From Comamonadaceae bacterium (GTDB lineage: Bacteria > Pseudomonadota > Gammaproteobacteria > Burkholderiales > Burkholderiaceae_C): a stretch of 11,308 bases of DNA. The position numbers were made by a program, and so were the translations under genes. The stretch is taken from positions 1 through 11,308 of the forward strand of contig CANGZG010000068.1 of NCBI GenBank assembly GCA_947458415.1, given 5' to 3'. Below the pieces are notes generated by a model. It did no database searches, had not been told where the DNA came from, and was given only the letters and a program-made list of their open reading frames with translations. Positions within the stretch are counted from its first letter, which is position 1, and every line of letters starts with the position of its first letter. This document shows, one piece after another, positions 1-5,509 of the stretch.

Positions 1-793
1 GCGTGAGTTGAAGGTCTTGGGTGAAGGTTTGGGTGGCAGGGCCGTGTCCAGGGACAGCCCACTGAACGGTCAAGGATGACAATGTTGTCAAGCCATGTTG
101 CCAATGCCGACTGTCAGCTAGACCTACAAACGGCACACGCTGGCGAAACATCAAATCCCCAGCAAACAAAATCTTGGCATCGGGCAGATAGACCGCCAAG
201 TCTTCCAAGGAATGCGCTGGCCCCAAGTGCATGAGTTGAAACGTCACGCCACCCAAATTCAAAGTGCGGTCAGCGGTCAGCCATTCATCGGCAAAGACCA
301 GTTGCGTTTGTCCATCGACCCACGGTGCCAAGTCCACGCGGGACGCGGCCAAACGTGCTTGCGCAGTTTCTGAATACAGATAGTGCTTGCCCGCCGCGTG
401 CGCCCAGATGCGAGCCCCAGCCGATTTGAAAACTTGCAAGCCGTAAATATGGTCTGCGTGAAAGTGTGTGACGATGACATCGGTCACAGGCAAGGCGGTG
501 CGCTTCTTGATTTCTGCCAACAACTGCTTGGCCAAATCGGGCGAGCCCAAGGCATCGATCACCACCACCCTGTCTTGGGTGATGACAAAGCCAGCATTGG
601 AGATGAAATTGCGGTTGGCCGAACTGCCCAAGGCGGCCAAACCCTGTACAAAGAAGACCTCGGGCTGCAACTCAATGGGACACACGAAACAGTTGTCGTT
701 ATTCTCAGTGGCTTGAGTTGAAGGTATCCATAAGAACGCAACCCACAAAGCCACATTCAACAACCCAAGCAGCCAGCTTTGCCGCTTGAACAT
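1..793 (-). CDS. Periplasmic metallo-beta-lactamase-fold hydrolase (partial, C-terminus off left edge)
   Basis: The frame opens at an ATG at 793 and stays open to the edge, giving 264 residues without the end. Residues 1-28 look like a signal peptide: basic FKR, a hydrophobic stretch, then a possible Thr-Gln-Ala cleavage site, so a periplasmic enzyme is likely. A Cys35-x-x-Cys38 pair follows. The metal-binding signature of the fold is complete: H110-F-H112-A-D114-H115, H194 (GPAHS), D213 (AGD) and H250 (PGHG). Its overall look resembles SoxH/quinoprotein-relay metallohydrolases, whose substrates are poorly known. It starts 6 bp after the rhodanese stop, so it is probably translated from the same leftward sulfur operon. 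No strong Shine-Dalgarno site is visible. Fold and metal site are seen directly; a thiol or persulfide substrate is inferred from the neighbours. A periplasmic lactonase or glyoxalase II-like activity is possible. Confidence 0.85.
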   Translation of the reverse strand, partial: MFKRQSWLLGLLNVALWVAFLWIPSTQATENNDNCFVCPIELQPEVFFVQGLAALGSSANRNFISNAGFVITQDRVVVIDALGSPDLAKQLLAEIKKRTALPVTDVIVTHFHADHIYGLQVFKSAGARIWAHAAGKHYLYSETAQARLAASRVDLAPWVDGQTQLVFADEWLTADRTLNLGGVTFQLMHLGPAHSLEDLAVYLPDAKILFAGDLMFRQRVPFVGLADSRHWQHGLTTLSSLTVQWAVPGHGPATQTFTQDLQLT

Positions 794-799
794 CTTCGG

Positions 800-1147
800 T
801 CAGCCCAAAGCCCGATATGCCTTCAATCCACCAGCGACATAGCGCGCATTGACATAACCCATCTGACGCAAGGAATTGGCGGACAAAGCACCACGGTTGT
901 TGGCATTGCAATAACACAGCACAGTGGTGTTCAAGTCGGGCAACACCCCCTCGATGTTCATCTCCAACTTGCCACGACTCACGTGCAAAGAACCCGCCAA
1001 ATGGTCGGCGTCATGCTCTTCCTTGTCGCGTATGTCGAGCGCCACAGCGCCCTGCCTCAAAAGTGCATCTACTTGTTCAACTGAAACACTTTGAACTTGT
1101 GCCATGGCAGCGTCTGCCAATTGTTGAAATTTTTCTGTGTAGGCCAT
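800..1147 (-). CDS. Single-domain rhodanese (sulfurtransferase)
   Basis: The 115-residue product is one rhodanese domain. The early part has the usual ALDIRDKEEHDADHLAGS pattern (about residues 36-53). The active-site loop begins at Cys80 and closes with Arg85 (C-N-A-N-N-R), the six-residue loop of sulfurtransferases, and the end shows the family's VAGGLKAY pattern (104-111). There is no signal peptide, so it should act in the cytoplasm, carrying sulfane sulfur as a Cys80 persulfide. A second cysteine, Cys78, lies two residues before it. The gene begins 12 bp after the DUF2892 gene. In E. coli YgaP these two parts are fused in one membrane protein, which suggests the two products work together. 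Donor and acceptor are unknown; glutathione persulfide from the Blh-type pathway is a reasonable inference. Confidence 0.9.
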   Translation of the reverse strand: MAYTEKFQQLADAAMAQVQSVSVEQVDALLRQGAVALDIRDKEEHDADHLAGSLHVSRGKLEMNIEGVLPDLNTTVLCYCNANNRGALSANSLRQMGYVNARYVAGGLKAYRALG

Positions 1148-1159
1148 GGTGTTATGGGT

Positions 1160-1375
1160 TCATTGCGCAGCAGGGTTTTCGGGAGGGGTTTTAATGGCAC
1201 AGGTGCGGAAACCAAACAAGGTGTAAGGCATGCAAATGCCCACAACACCTGTAGCCAAGACGATGACACCCAGCCAAGCCCAGGGCCCAAGCACGCCAGT
1301 AGCCGCCAAGATGATCAGCGCCAATCCGGCGATGATGCGAAGAATGCGGTCGATGCCGCCAACGTTTTGATTCAT
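1160..1375 (-). CDS. DUF2892 (YgaP-type) two-helix inner-membrane protein
   Basis: This 71-residue protein has two hydrophobic segments, about residues 11-29 and 33-49, separated by a short Gly-Pro-Trp turn. The second is followed by the family signature with Cys48, Pro50, Tyr51, Phe54-Gly55 and Cys59 (C-x-P-Y ... FG ... T-C). It matches the DUF2892 domain that forms the membrane part of E. coli YgaP. The start at 1375 is supported by an AAGGA site 5 bp upstream; a longer open frame to 1435 would overlap the trxC 3' end and lacks family similarity. Sitting between trxC and the rhodanese, it probably anchors or partners the rhodanese and may help pass sulfur species, such as thiocyanate or persulfide, at the membrane. 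That role is inferred; the fold call is firm. Confidence 0.85.
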   Translation of the reverse strand: MNQNVGGIDRILRIIAGLALIILAATGVLGPWAWLGVIVLATGVVGICMPYTLFGFRTCAIKTPPENPAAQ

Positions 1376-1404
1376 GGTATTTCCTTGAAAGGTTGTGGGT
1401 CGGT

Positions 1405-1860
1405 TTAAGCCTTGAGCAACGCAGCGCTGACCCAACGCGCCAAGTCGGGGGCAGACATCGCCCCAAGCTGCCTGGCCACTTCACGGCCAGCCGCGAAAAC
1501 TGCCAACGTGGGAATGCTTCGGATGTTGTACTTGGCCGCCAGGCCTTGTTCGTCTTCGGTATTGACCTTCACAAAGCGGGCTTTGCCTTGCATGTCTTGG
1601 CTGACCTTTTCATACGCTGGTGCCATCATGCGGCAAGGGCCACACCACGGGGCCCAAAAATCCACCACCAAGGGCAAATCGCTCTTTTTCAATTGCGCAT
1701 TGAATGCAGCTTCGTTCAAGTTATCCGGTTGAGCATTCAACAAAGAGGCGTGACATTGACCGCAACTCAATTCAGCTTGCAGTTTGTCCAACGGCACGCG
1801 GTTGGTGGCGTTGCAATGCGGACATACCAAGTGGATTTTTTGAACGGTAGCGTCGGTCAT
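1405..1860 (-). CDS. trxC: Thioredoxin 2 (TrxC)
   Basis: The 151-residue protein has the two-part structure of TrxC. An N-terminal zinc finger carries C13-P-H-C16 and C33-G-Q-C36, and a thioredoxin domain follows with the active site W72-C73-G-P-C76 and the conserved cis-proline at I116-P117-T118. Length fits the family (about 140-150). It is a cytoplasmic disulfide reductase. In a reactive-sulfur operon it can plausibly reduce persulfidated proteins or recycle the rhodanese; this role is inferred from context. The ATG overlaps the methyltransferase stop (ATGA at 1857-1860), with a GAGGA site 5 bp upstream, so translation is likely coupled. It is followed by the DUF2892 gene after 29 bp. Confidence 0.95.
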   Translation of the reverse strand: MTDATVQKIHLVCPHCNATNRVPLDKLQAELSCGQCHASLLNAQPDNLNEAAFNAQLKKSDLPLVVDFWAPWCGPCRMMAPAYEKVSQDMQGKARFVKVNTEDEQGLAAKYNIRSIPTLAVFAAGREVARQLGAMSAPDLARWVSAALLKA

Positions 1861-2474
1861 GGTTTCCTCGCGACAAATCCCACCAAGGCCGACATGCCCG
1901 AGTGGCCTGCACCCTCTTGGAGGGTGGTTTCATAGGTTTCACAGACTTGAACCTCAAACCCTGCAAAGGCTTGTCGTAACAGGTCCTCGTCATACAGGTG
2001 TTCAAGCTTGGCGGGGCCACCGGTTTTATAAGTCAATTGGTTTTTACCGTAACCCTGAATCACCAAGACACCACCCGGCTTCAAACTGTCTTTGATTGTT
2101 TGAAACAGTTCTGCGCGCTCATCAGGCGTGGCAAATTGAAAAAAGATGCCTGCCACCAAGCCGTATTTCGCAGGCTGCCACTCAAACGCTTGCCACGCAC
2201 AACAAGCGAAATTGACATTCACTTGGCGCTTGTCAGCCAATGCCTTTGCTTTAGCCACAGCAGGTGCGGAAAAGTCAAACGCATCGACGGTGAAGCCTTG
2301 CTGGGCCAACCAGACGCTGTTGCGTCCTTCACCGTCGGCTAACGCCAGGGCGTGACCTTGTCCCAAGCGTGCGGCTTGGGACACCAAAAACGCATTCGGC
2401 TCTTCACCAAACACGTAGTCGGGCGTGGAGAACCGTTTGTCCCACATGGCTTGGGGGTCAGCGAATCCAGTCAT
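1857..2474 (-). CDS. Class I SAM-dependent methyltransferase (TehB/TPMT-like), possible thiol methyltransferase
   Basis: The 205-residue protein is a single Rossmann-type methyltransferase. Motif I is seen as ALADGEGRNSVWLAQQG (residues 44-60), the acidic end of strand 2 as D64-A-F-D67, and the post-motif segment as LKPGGVLVIQGYG (131-143). An aromatic N-terminus with WDKRF (11-15) and FGEEPN (22-27) is typical of small-molecule methyltransferases near TehB and thiopurine methyltransferase. The gene starts 1 bp after the Blh-type gene stops and overlaps the trxC start by 4 bp, so it belongs to the sulfur operon. Its substrate cannot be read from the sequence. Methylation of sulfide, a small thiol or a persulfide would fit the context, and other chalcogen oxyanions (tellurite, selenite) are an alternative. 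The fold is certain; the substrate is speculative. Cys91-Cys92 and Cys178 are the only cysteines. Confidence 0.85.
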   Translation of the reverse strand: MTGFADPQAMWDKRFSTPDYVFGEEPNAFLVSQAARLGQGHALALADGEGRNSVWLAQQGFTVDAFDFSAPAVAKAKALADKRQVNVNFACCAWQAFEWQPAKYGLVAGIFFQFATPDERAELFQTIKDSLKPGGVLVIQGYGKNQLTYKTGGPAKLEHLYDEDLLRQAFAGFEVQVCETYETTLQEGAGHSGMSALVGFVARKP

Positions 2475-2475
2475 G

Positions 2476-3351
2476 TCACAGCGCGTTCAAAGGAATTTTG
2501 GCGTAAGCAATGCCGTTGTCTTCCTTGGGTGGCAACTCGCCCGCGCGGATGTTGATTTGCACCGCAGGCAGAATGAGCACCGGCATTTCCAACGTGGCAT
2601 CGCGCTTGGTGCGCATCTCGACAAACTCGGCTTCGCTGATGCCGTCATGCACATGCACGTTTTTCGCCTTTTGCTCGGCGACCGTGGTCTCAAAATTCAC
2701 AGGGCGGTCATTGGGCGGGTAGTCGTGGCACATGAACAAACGTGTCTCGGGCGGCAAGCTCAAAATCTTGCGGGTCGAGGCATACAAGGTTTTGGCGTCA
2801 CCGCCGGGGAAGTCGCAGCGTGCGGTGCCCACATCGGGCATGAACATGGTGTCGCCCACAAACACCGCGTCGCCAAACTGGTAAGCCACACAAGCAGGGG
2901 TGTGGCCAGGCACATACATGGTGTGGCCGGTCAAGCCACCGACCTGAATGGATTCACCGTCTTTGAACAAATGGTCAAACTGTGAGCCGTCCGGCTTGAA
3001 ATCGGCTTCCATGTTGAAGATGCCCTTGAACACTTTTTGTACGCCACCGATGTGGTCACCGATGGCGGTTTTGCCACCCAACTGGGCTTTGAGGTAGGGC
3101 GCAGCGCTCAGGTGGTCGGCATGCGCATGGGTTTCCAAAATCCACTCGACCTTGAGGTCGTGGGTTTTGACGAAATCAATGACTTTGTCCGCCGACAGGT
3201 GACTGGTGCGGCCAGACTTGGGGTCGTAATCCAGCACTGAGTCAATGATGGCGCAGGCAGACCCTGGTTTTTCGTAAACCACATAGGTCACGGTCCAGGT
3301 GGTGGGGTCAAACATGCCGTGAACTTGAGGATGAAAGGCAGCTTGAGTCAT
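2476..3351 (-). CDS. blh: Blh/ETHE1-type metallo-beta-lactamase-fold persulfide (sulfur) dioxygenase candidate
   Basis: With the ATG at 3351 the product has 291 residues. The metal-site signature is T-H75-A-H77-A-D79-H80, with H150 (VPGHT), D167 (FVGD) and H209 (MCHDY); the MPDVGTARCDFPGGDA segment (172-187) is typical of the sulfur dioxygenase branch. Such enzymes use one iron to oxidise glutathione persulfide to sulfite in the cytoplasm. The Blh proteins first described with BigR in Xylella and Agrobacterium also carry a DUF442 phosphatase-like domain; this one has only the metallo-hydrolase part. The start at 3351 is preferred over 3360: the AAGGA site at 3361-3365 is 9 bp from it but directly touches the earlier ATG. 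It is the first gene of the leftward operon, divergent from the BigR-type regulator, whose predicted operator covers its promoter. Confidence 0.9.
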   Translation of the reverse strand: MTQAAFHPQVHGMFDPTTWTVTYVVYEKPGSACAIIDSVLDYDPKSGRTSHLSADKVIDFVKTHDLKVEWILETHAHADHLSAAPYLKAQLGGKTAIGDHIGGVQKVFKGIFNMEADFKPDGSQFDHLFKDGESIQVGGLTGHTMYVPGHTPACVAYQFGDAVFVGDTMFMPDVGTARCDFPGGDAKTLYASTRKILSLPPETRLFMCHDYPPNDRPVNFETTVAEQKAKNVHVHDGISEAEFVEMRTKRDATLEMPVLILPAVQINIRAGELPPKEDNGIAYAKIPLNAL

Positions 3352-3375
3352 GTGGTTCATTCCTTTTTAAATTAG

Positions 3376-3417
3376 TTTTTCAATAATATATTGACAAACA
3401 AACTATTTGTCAATATA
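3376..3417. promoter_or_regulatory. BigR/SqrR-type operator: nested inverted repeats over both divergent promoters
   Basis: A perfect 12-bp inverted repeat is present: TATATTGACAAA at 3387-3398 and its reverse complement TTTGTCAATATA at 3406-3417, with a 7-bp spacer. A third, imperfect half-site, TTTTTCAATA at 3376-3385, pairs with TATTGACAAA (3389-3398) at 9 of 10 positions across a 3-bp spacer. The repeats therefore share the central half-site and could seat two regulator dimers. AT-rich palindromes overlapping the promoter are the known operator type of BigR. Binding by the adjacent regulator is inferred from position. Confidence 0.8.
3385..3413 (-). promoter_or_regulatory. Sigma-70 promoter of the leftward sulfur operon
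   Basis: Read on the minus strand, TTGACA occupies 3413-3408 and TATATT occupies 3390-3385, with a 17-bp spacer. Its -35 comes from the right arm of the palindrome and its -10 runs into the left arm. Transcription would begin near 3378, about 27 bases before the preferred ATG at 3351. It therefore shares most of its bases with the rightward promoter, and the two probably cannot be occupied at once. Confidence 0.7.
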
Positions 3418-3419
3418 CT
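3391..3419 (+). promoter_or_regulatory. Sigma-70 promoter of the bigR-pmpA-pmpB operon
   Basis: The -35 box TTGACA (3391-3396) matches consensus exactly. A 17-bp spacer leads to TATACT (3414-3419), one mismatch from TATAAT. Transcription would begin near 3426, about 32 bases before the regulator's ATG. Both boxes lie within or at the edge of the palindrome, so a bound repressor would block polymerase and the regulator would control itself. Confidence 0.75.
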
Positions 3420-3457
3420 TTTTGCATCACCACCCGAACAAGCAGGACATACCACCC

Positions 3458-3787
3458 ATGCAAGCCGTGACCTTAGACCTTGAAAAAATGAAAACATCCG
3501 CGGCCTTGGCCTGCCGCCTGATGAAAGTCATGTCCAACCCTGACCGCTTGATGCTGCTGTGCCAGCTCTCCCAAGGCGAAAAGCGCGTGGGTGAACTCGA
3601 AGAAATGTTGGGCATTGTTCAGCCCACTTTGTCTCAGCAATTGACTGTGCTGCGTGAGGAAGAGTTGGTCACCACGCGGCGCGACGGGAAAAACATCTAC
3701 TACCAAATTGCCAGCCCTCAGGCCATGGCCATCATGGCAGTGATGTACCAACAATTTTGTGGCAATGAAACAGGAGACAGCGCATGA
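3458..3787 (+). CDS. bigR: ArsR/SmtB-family persulfide-responsive repressor, BigR/SqrR type
   Basis: The 109-residue protein is a winged helix-turn-helix regulator: recognition region I53-VQPTLSQQLTVLREEELV (to residue 71) and wing TTRRDGKNIYYQI (72-84). Cys35 in LLCQL and Cys101 in QFCGN are 66 residues apart, the same spacing as Cys42/Cys108 of Xylella BigR and Cys41/Cys107 of SqrR, where the pair forms a di- or polysulfide link that releases DNA. A third cysteine, Cys19, is extra. The ATG at 3458 has an AGGA site 10 bp upstream; a longer frame from a TTG at 3407 would start inside the promoter and was not used. The stop overlaps the next gene's start (ATGA). It probably represses both operons until sulfide or persulfide accumulates; this is inferred from family and the operator. 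Confidence 0.92.
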   Translation: MQAVTLDLEKMKTSAALACRLMKVMSNPDRLMLLCQLSQGEKRVGELEEMLGIVQPTLSQQLTVLREEELVTTRRDGKNIYYQIASPQAMAIMAVMYQQFCGNETGDSA

Positions 3788-4221
3788 ATTTAGATTGGTT
3801 GCATTTCACACCTTGGGCGTCACTGTCAGGCGGTGTGCTGCTGGGCGTCGCCTCGGCGATGTTCATTTTGCTCAATGGCCGCATCTTGGGCATCAGCGGC
3901 ATATTGGGGGGACTGCTGCCGCCCAAACTGGGCGACAGCATGTGGCGCATTGCATTCTTGGCAGGCATGTTTTGCGCCCCCGTGGTGTTCAACGCGCTCG
4001 CCCCAGCCGGCTTTGCCACCACCCCGCGGATTGACGCTGACGGGTTGAGCGTGGTGGCTGCCGGCCTGTTGGTCGGCATCGGCACCCGCTATGCCTCTGG
4101 TTGCACGAGTGGCCACGGGGTGTGTGGCTTATCTCGCTTGTCGCCACGTTCACTGGTCGCCACGATGTCTTTCATGGGCGCGGGCTTTCTCGTGGTCTAT
4201 CTCGTGCGTCACATCATTTAA
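3784..4221 (+). CDS. pmpA: YeeE/YedE-family half transporter, PmpA-like
   Basis: The 145-residue membrane protein has about four hydrophobic segments (near residues 15-33, 55-75, 87-104 and 122-142). It carries the sulfur-transport signature TRYASGCTSGHGVCGLSR (101-118) with Cys107 and Cys114. In the full-length thiosulfate carrier TsuA (YeeE) such repeats line the path with conserved cysteines; here one half is a separate gene. A good AGGAGA site lies 6 bp before the ATG, inside the end of the regulator gene. The partner half follows after 12 bp. It likely moves a sulfur anion or polysulfide across the inner membrane with PmpB; substrate and direction cannot be told from the sequence. BigR-linked operons in other bacteria also carry such genes, proposed for sulfite export. 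Confidence 0.88.
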   Translation: MNLDWLHFTPWASLSGGVLLGVASAMFILLNGRILGISGILGGLLPPKLGDSMWRIAFLAGMFCAPVVFNALAPAGFATTPRIDADGLSVVAAGLLVGIGTRYASGCTSGHGVCGLSRLSPRSLVATMSFMGAGFLVVYLVRHII

Positions 4222-4233
4222 CAAGGGGCCAAC

Positions 4234-4698
4234 ATGGTTAAAAACAGCATTCTTCACCGCGTCAGCGAATTTCTGGTCGGCCTGTTGTTCGGCTTGGGTT
4301 TGATCCTCTCGGGCATGACCGATCCGAGCAAAGTCCTGGGTTTTTTGGACCTGTTTGGGCTGTGGGATCCGTCCTTGGCACTGGTCATGGGTGGGGCGAT
4401 AGCCGTGGGCTTTTTTGCGTTCACACTGGCCAAAAAACGCACCACCAATTTCTTGGGCGGCCTGCTTCGCATGCCCACCAACAACCAGATTGACAAGCCA
4501 TTGGTCATCGGCAGTTTGTTGTTCGGTGCAGGTTGGGGATTGGCAGGCTTTTGTCCCGGGCCCGCCCTGGTCTCCATGGCCTCGGGTCAACCCAAAGCGC
4601 TGGTGTTTGTGTTGGCCATGTTGGTCGGCATGCTGGGCTTTGAATTGATGGACCGCTTTGTTCACGCGCCTCGCAAAGCTGTGCTGCCTTCGGTCTGA
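4234..4698 (+). CDS. pmpB: YeeE/YedE-family half transporter, PmpB-like (DUF6691)
   Basis: The 154-residue membrane protein is the second half of the split transporter. It shows the family signatures GMTDPSKVLGFLDLFGLWDP (27-46) and AGWGLAGFCPGPALVS (99-114) with a single signature cysteine, Cys107. Hydrophobic segments are near residues 12-27, 48-66, 89-106 and 122-138. An AAGGGG site lies 6 bp upstream of the ATG. It closes the rightward operon; the next gene is convergent. Together with PmpA it presumably forms one unit equivalent to full-length YeeE. It ends in a basic tail (HAPRKAV). Confidence 0.88.
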   Translation: MVKNSILHRVSEFLVGLLFGLGLILSGMTDPSKVLGFLDLFGLWDPSLALVMGGAIAVGFFAFTLAKKRTTNFLGGLLRMPTNNQIDKPLVIGSLLFGAGWGLAGFCPGPALVSMASGQPKALVFVLAMLVGMLGFELMDRFVHAPRKAVLPSV

Positions 4699-4728
4699 TG
4701 TCATCTGCCGATCGCTGGTTACCCGGCC

Positions 4729-4748
4729 TGCCCATCTTGGAATGGGCA
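4729..4748. terminator. Weak hairpin between convergent operons
   Basis: Perfect 7-bp arms TGCCCAT and ATGGGCA enclose a 6-base loop in the 93-bp gap between pmpB and the fumarylpyruvate hydrolase gene, which converge. No run of T follows on either strand, so it is not a standard intrinsic terminator. It could support termination or protect 3' ends; this is weak. Confidence 0.3.
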
Positions 4749-4791
4749 CCCGAGGTGATTGCGTCTCGCTGAGTGACCAGTGACTTTGCGC

Positions 4792-5496
4792 TCACACCAC
4801 AGCCACTTCAATCGGTGTCAGCCCTGCAATCCGCCCGACCATGGTGTCGCCAGCCACCACGGGGCCCACGCCTTCAGGTGTGCCGCTGAAAATCAAATCG
4901 CCCGGCTGTAATTCAAACAAGGTGGACAGATTAGCGATGGTTTCATTGATCGACCAAATCAAATGGCTCAGGTTGCTTTGCTGGCGAACTTGGCCATTGA
5001 CTTCCAAAGAAATGTCAGCGTTCAACAATTCCCCAACGCTGACTTGAGGGTGCAACAAACCCACGGGCGCGCCGTGGTCAAACGCCTTGCCGATTTCCCA
5101 CGGGCGGCCCTGCTCGCGCATTTTGATTTGCAAATCACGGCGCGTCATGTCAAGCCCCACGGCATACCCATAAATATGGGAAGCAGCAGCATCCACCGCG
5201 ATGTCTTTGCCACCTTTGCCCATGGCCACAACCAACTCAACCTCATAATGGAAATTGGCCGTCAATGAAGGGTAAGGAATGGACAACTTCTTGCCCGATG
5301 GCACAGCCACCACCGACTGCGCATCGCCAGGTTTGCAAAAAAAGAACGGTGGCTCCCGGTCGGGGTCAAACCCCATTTCTCGCGCATGCGCTGCATAGTT
5401 TCGTCCCACGCAATACACGCGACGTACCGGAAAAAACACATCGCTGCCGGCCACTGGCAATGCGTTGATGGTGGGGGGTTGAAACACATAGTTCAT
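4792..5496 (-). CDS. nagK: Fumarylpyruvate hydrolase (FAH family), gentisate pathway
   Basis: The 234-residue protein belongs to the fumarylacetoacetate hydrolase superfamily and has the length of fumarylpyruvate hydrolases. Visible marks are RRVYCVGRNYAAHAREMGFD (25-44) with EPPFFFCKP, the metal ligands E85 and E87 (HYEVEL) and D116 (GLDMTRRDLQ), and the SGTPEGVGPV loop (204-213). It would cleave fumarylpyruvate to fumarate and pyruvate, the last step of the gentisate pathway, in the cytoplasm. The ATG at 5496 is supported by an AAAGGA site 8 bp upstream; the frame is open further to 5850 but that part overlaps the monooxygenase gene. It begins 13 bp after that gene ends, so the two form an operon. 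A related acylpyruvate hydrolase is the main alternative. The symbol follows the Nag cluster and is by resemblance. Confidence 0.85.
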   Translation of the reverse strand: MNYVFQPPTINALPVAGSDVFFPVRRVYCVGRNYAAHAREMGFDPDREPPFFFCKPGDAQSVVAVPSGKKLSIPYPSLTANFHYEVELVVAMGKGGKDIAVDAAASHIYGYAVGLDMTRRDLQIKMREQGRPWEIGKAFDHGAPVGLLHPQVSVGELLNADISLEVNGQVRQQSNLSHLIWSINETIANLSTLFELQPGDLIFSGTPEGVGPVVAGDTMVGRIAGLTPIEVAVV

Positions 5497-5509
5497 GGGT
5501 GAATTCCTT

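Noticed and set aside
1376..1435. N-terminal extension of the DUF2892 protein
   Set aside because: It overlaps the trxC 3' end, lacks family similarity, and the ATG at 1375 has a good AAGGA site.
1857..2474. Naming the methyltransferase TehB (tellurite resistance)
   Set aside because: The fold resemblance is general, and no tellurite gene is nearby. Context points to sulfur, so only a family-level name is justified.
3407..3457. Longer regulator reading frame from a TTG
   Set aside because: It would begin inside the operator and upstream of the predicted transcription start. The ATG at 3458 has a ribosome site and begins where family similarity begins.
4150..4749. Long open frame antisense to pmpB (199 codons)
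   Set aside because: Rich in Gln, His, Arg and Lys with no domain pattern; it mirrors a conserved membrane protein gene.
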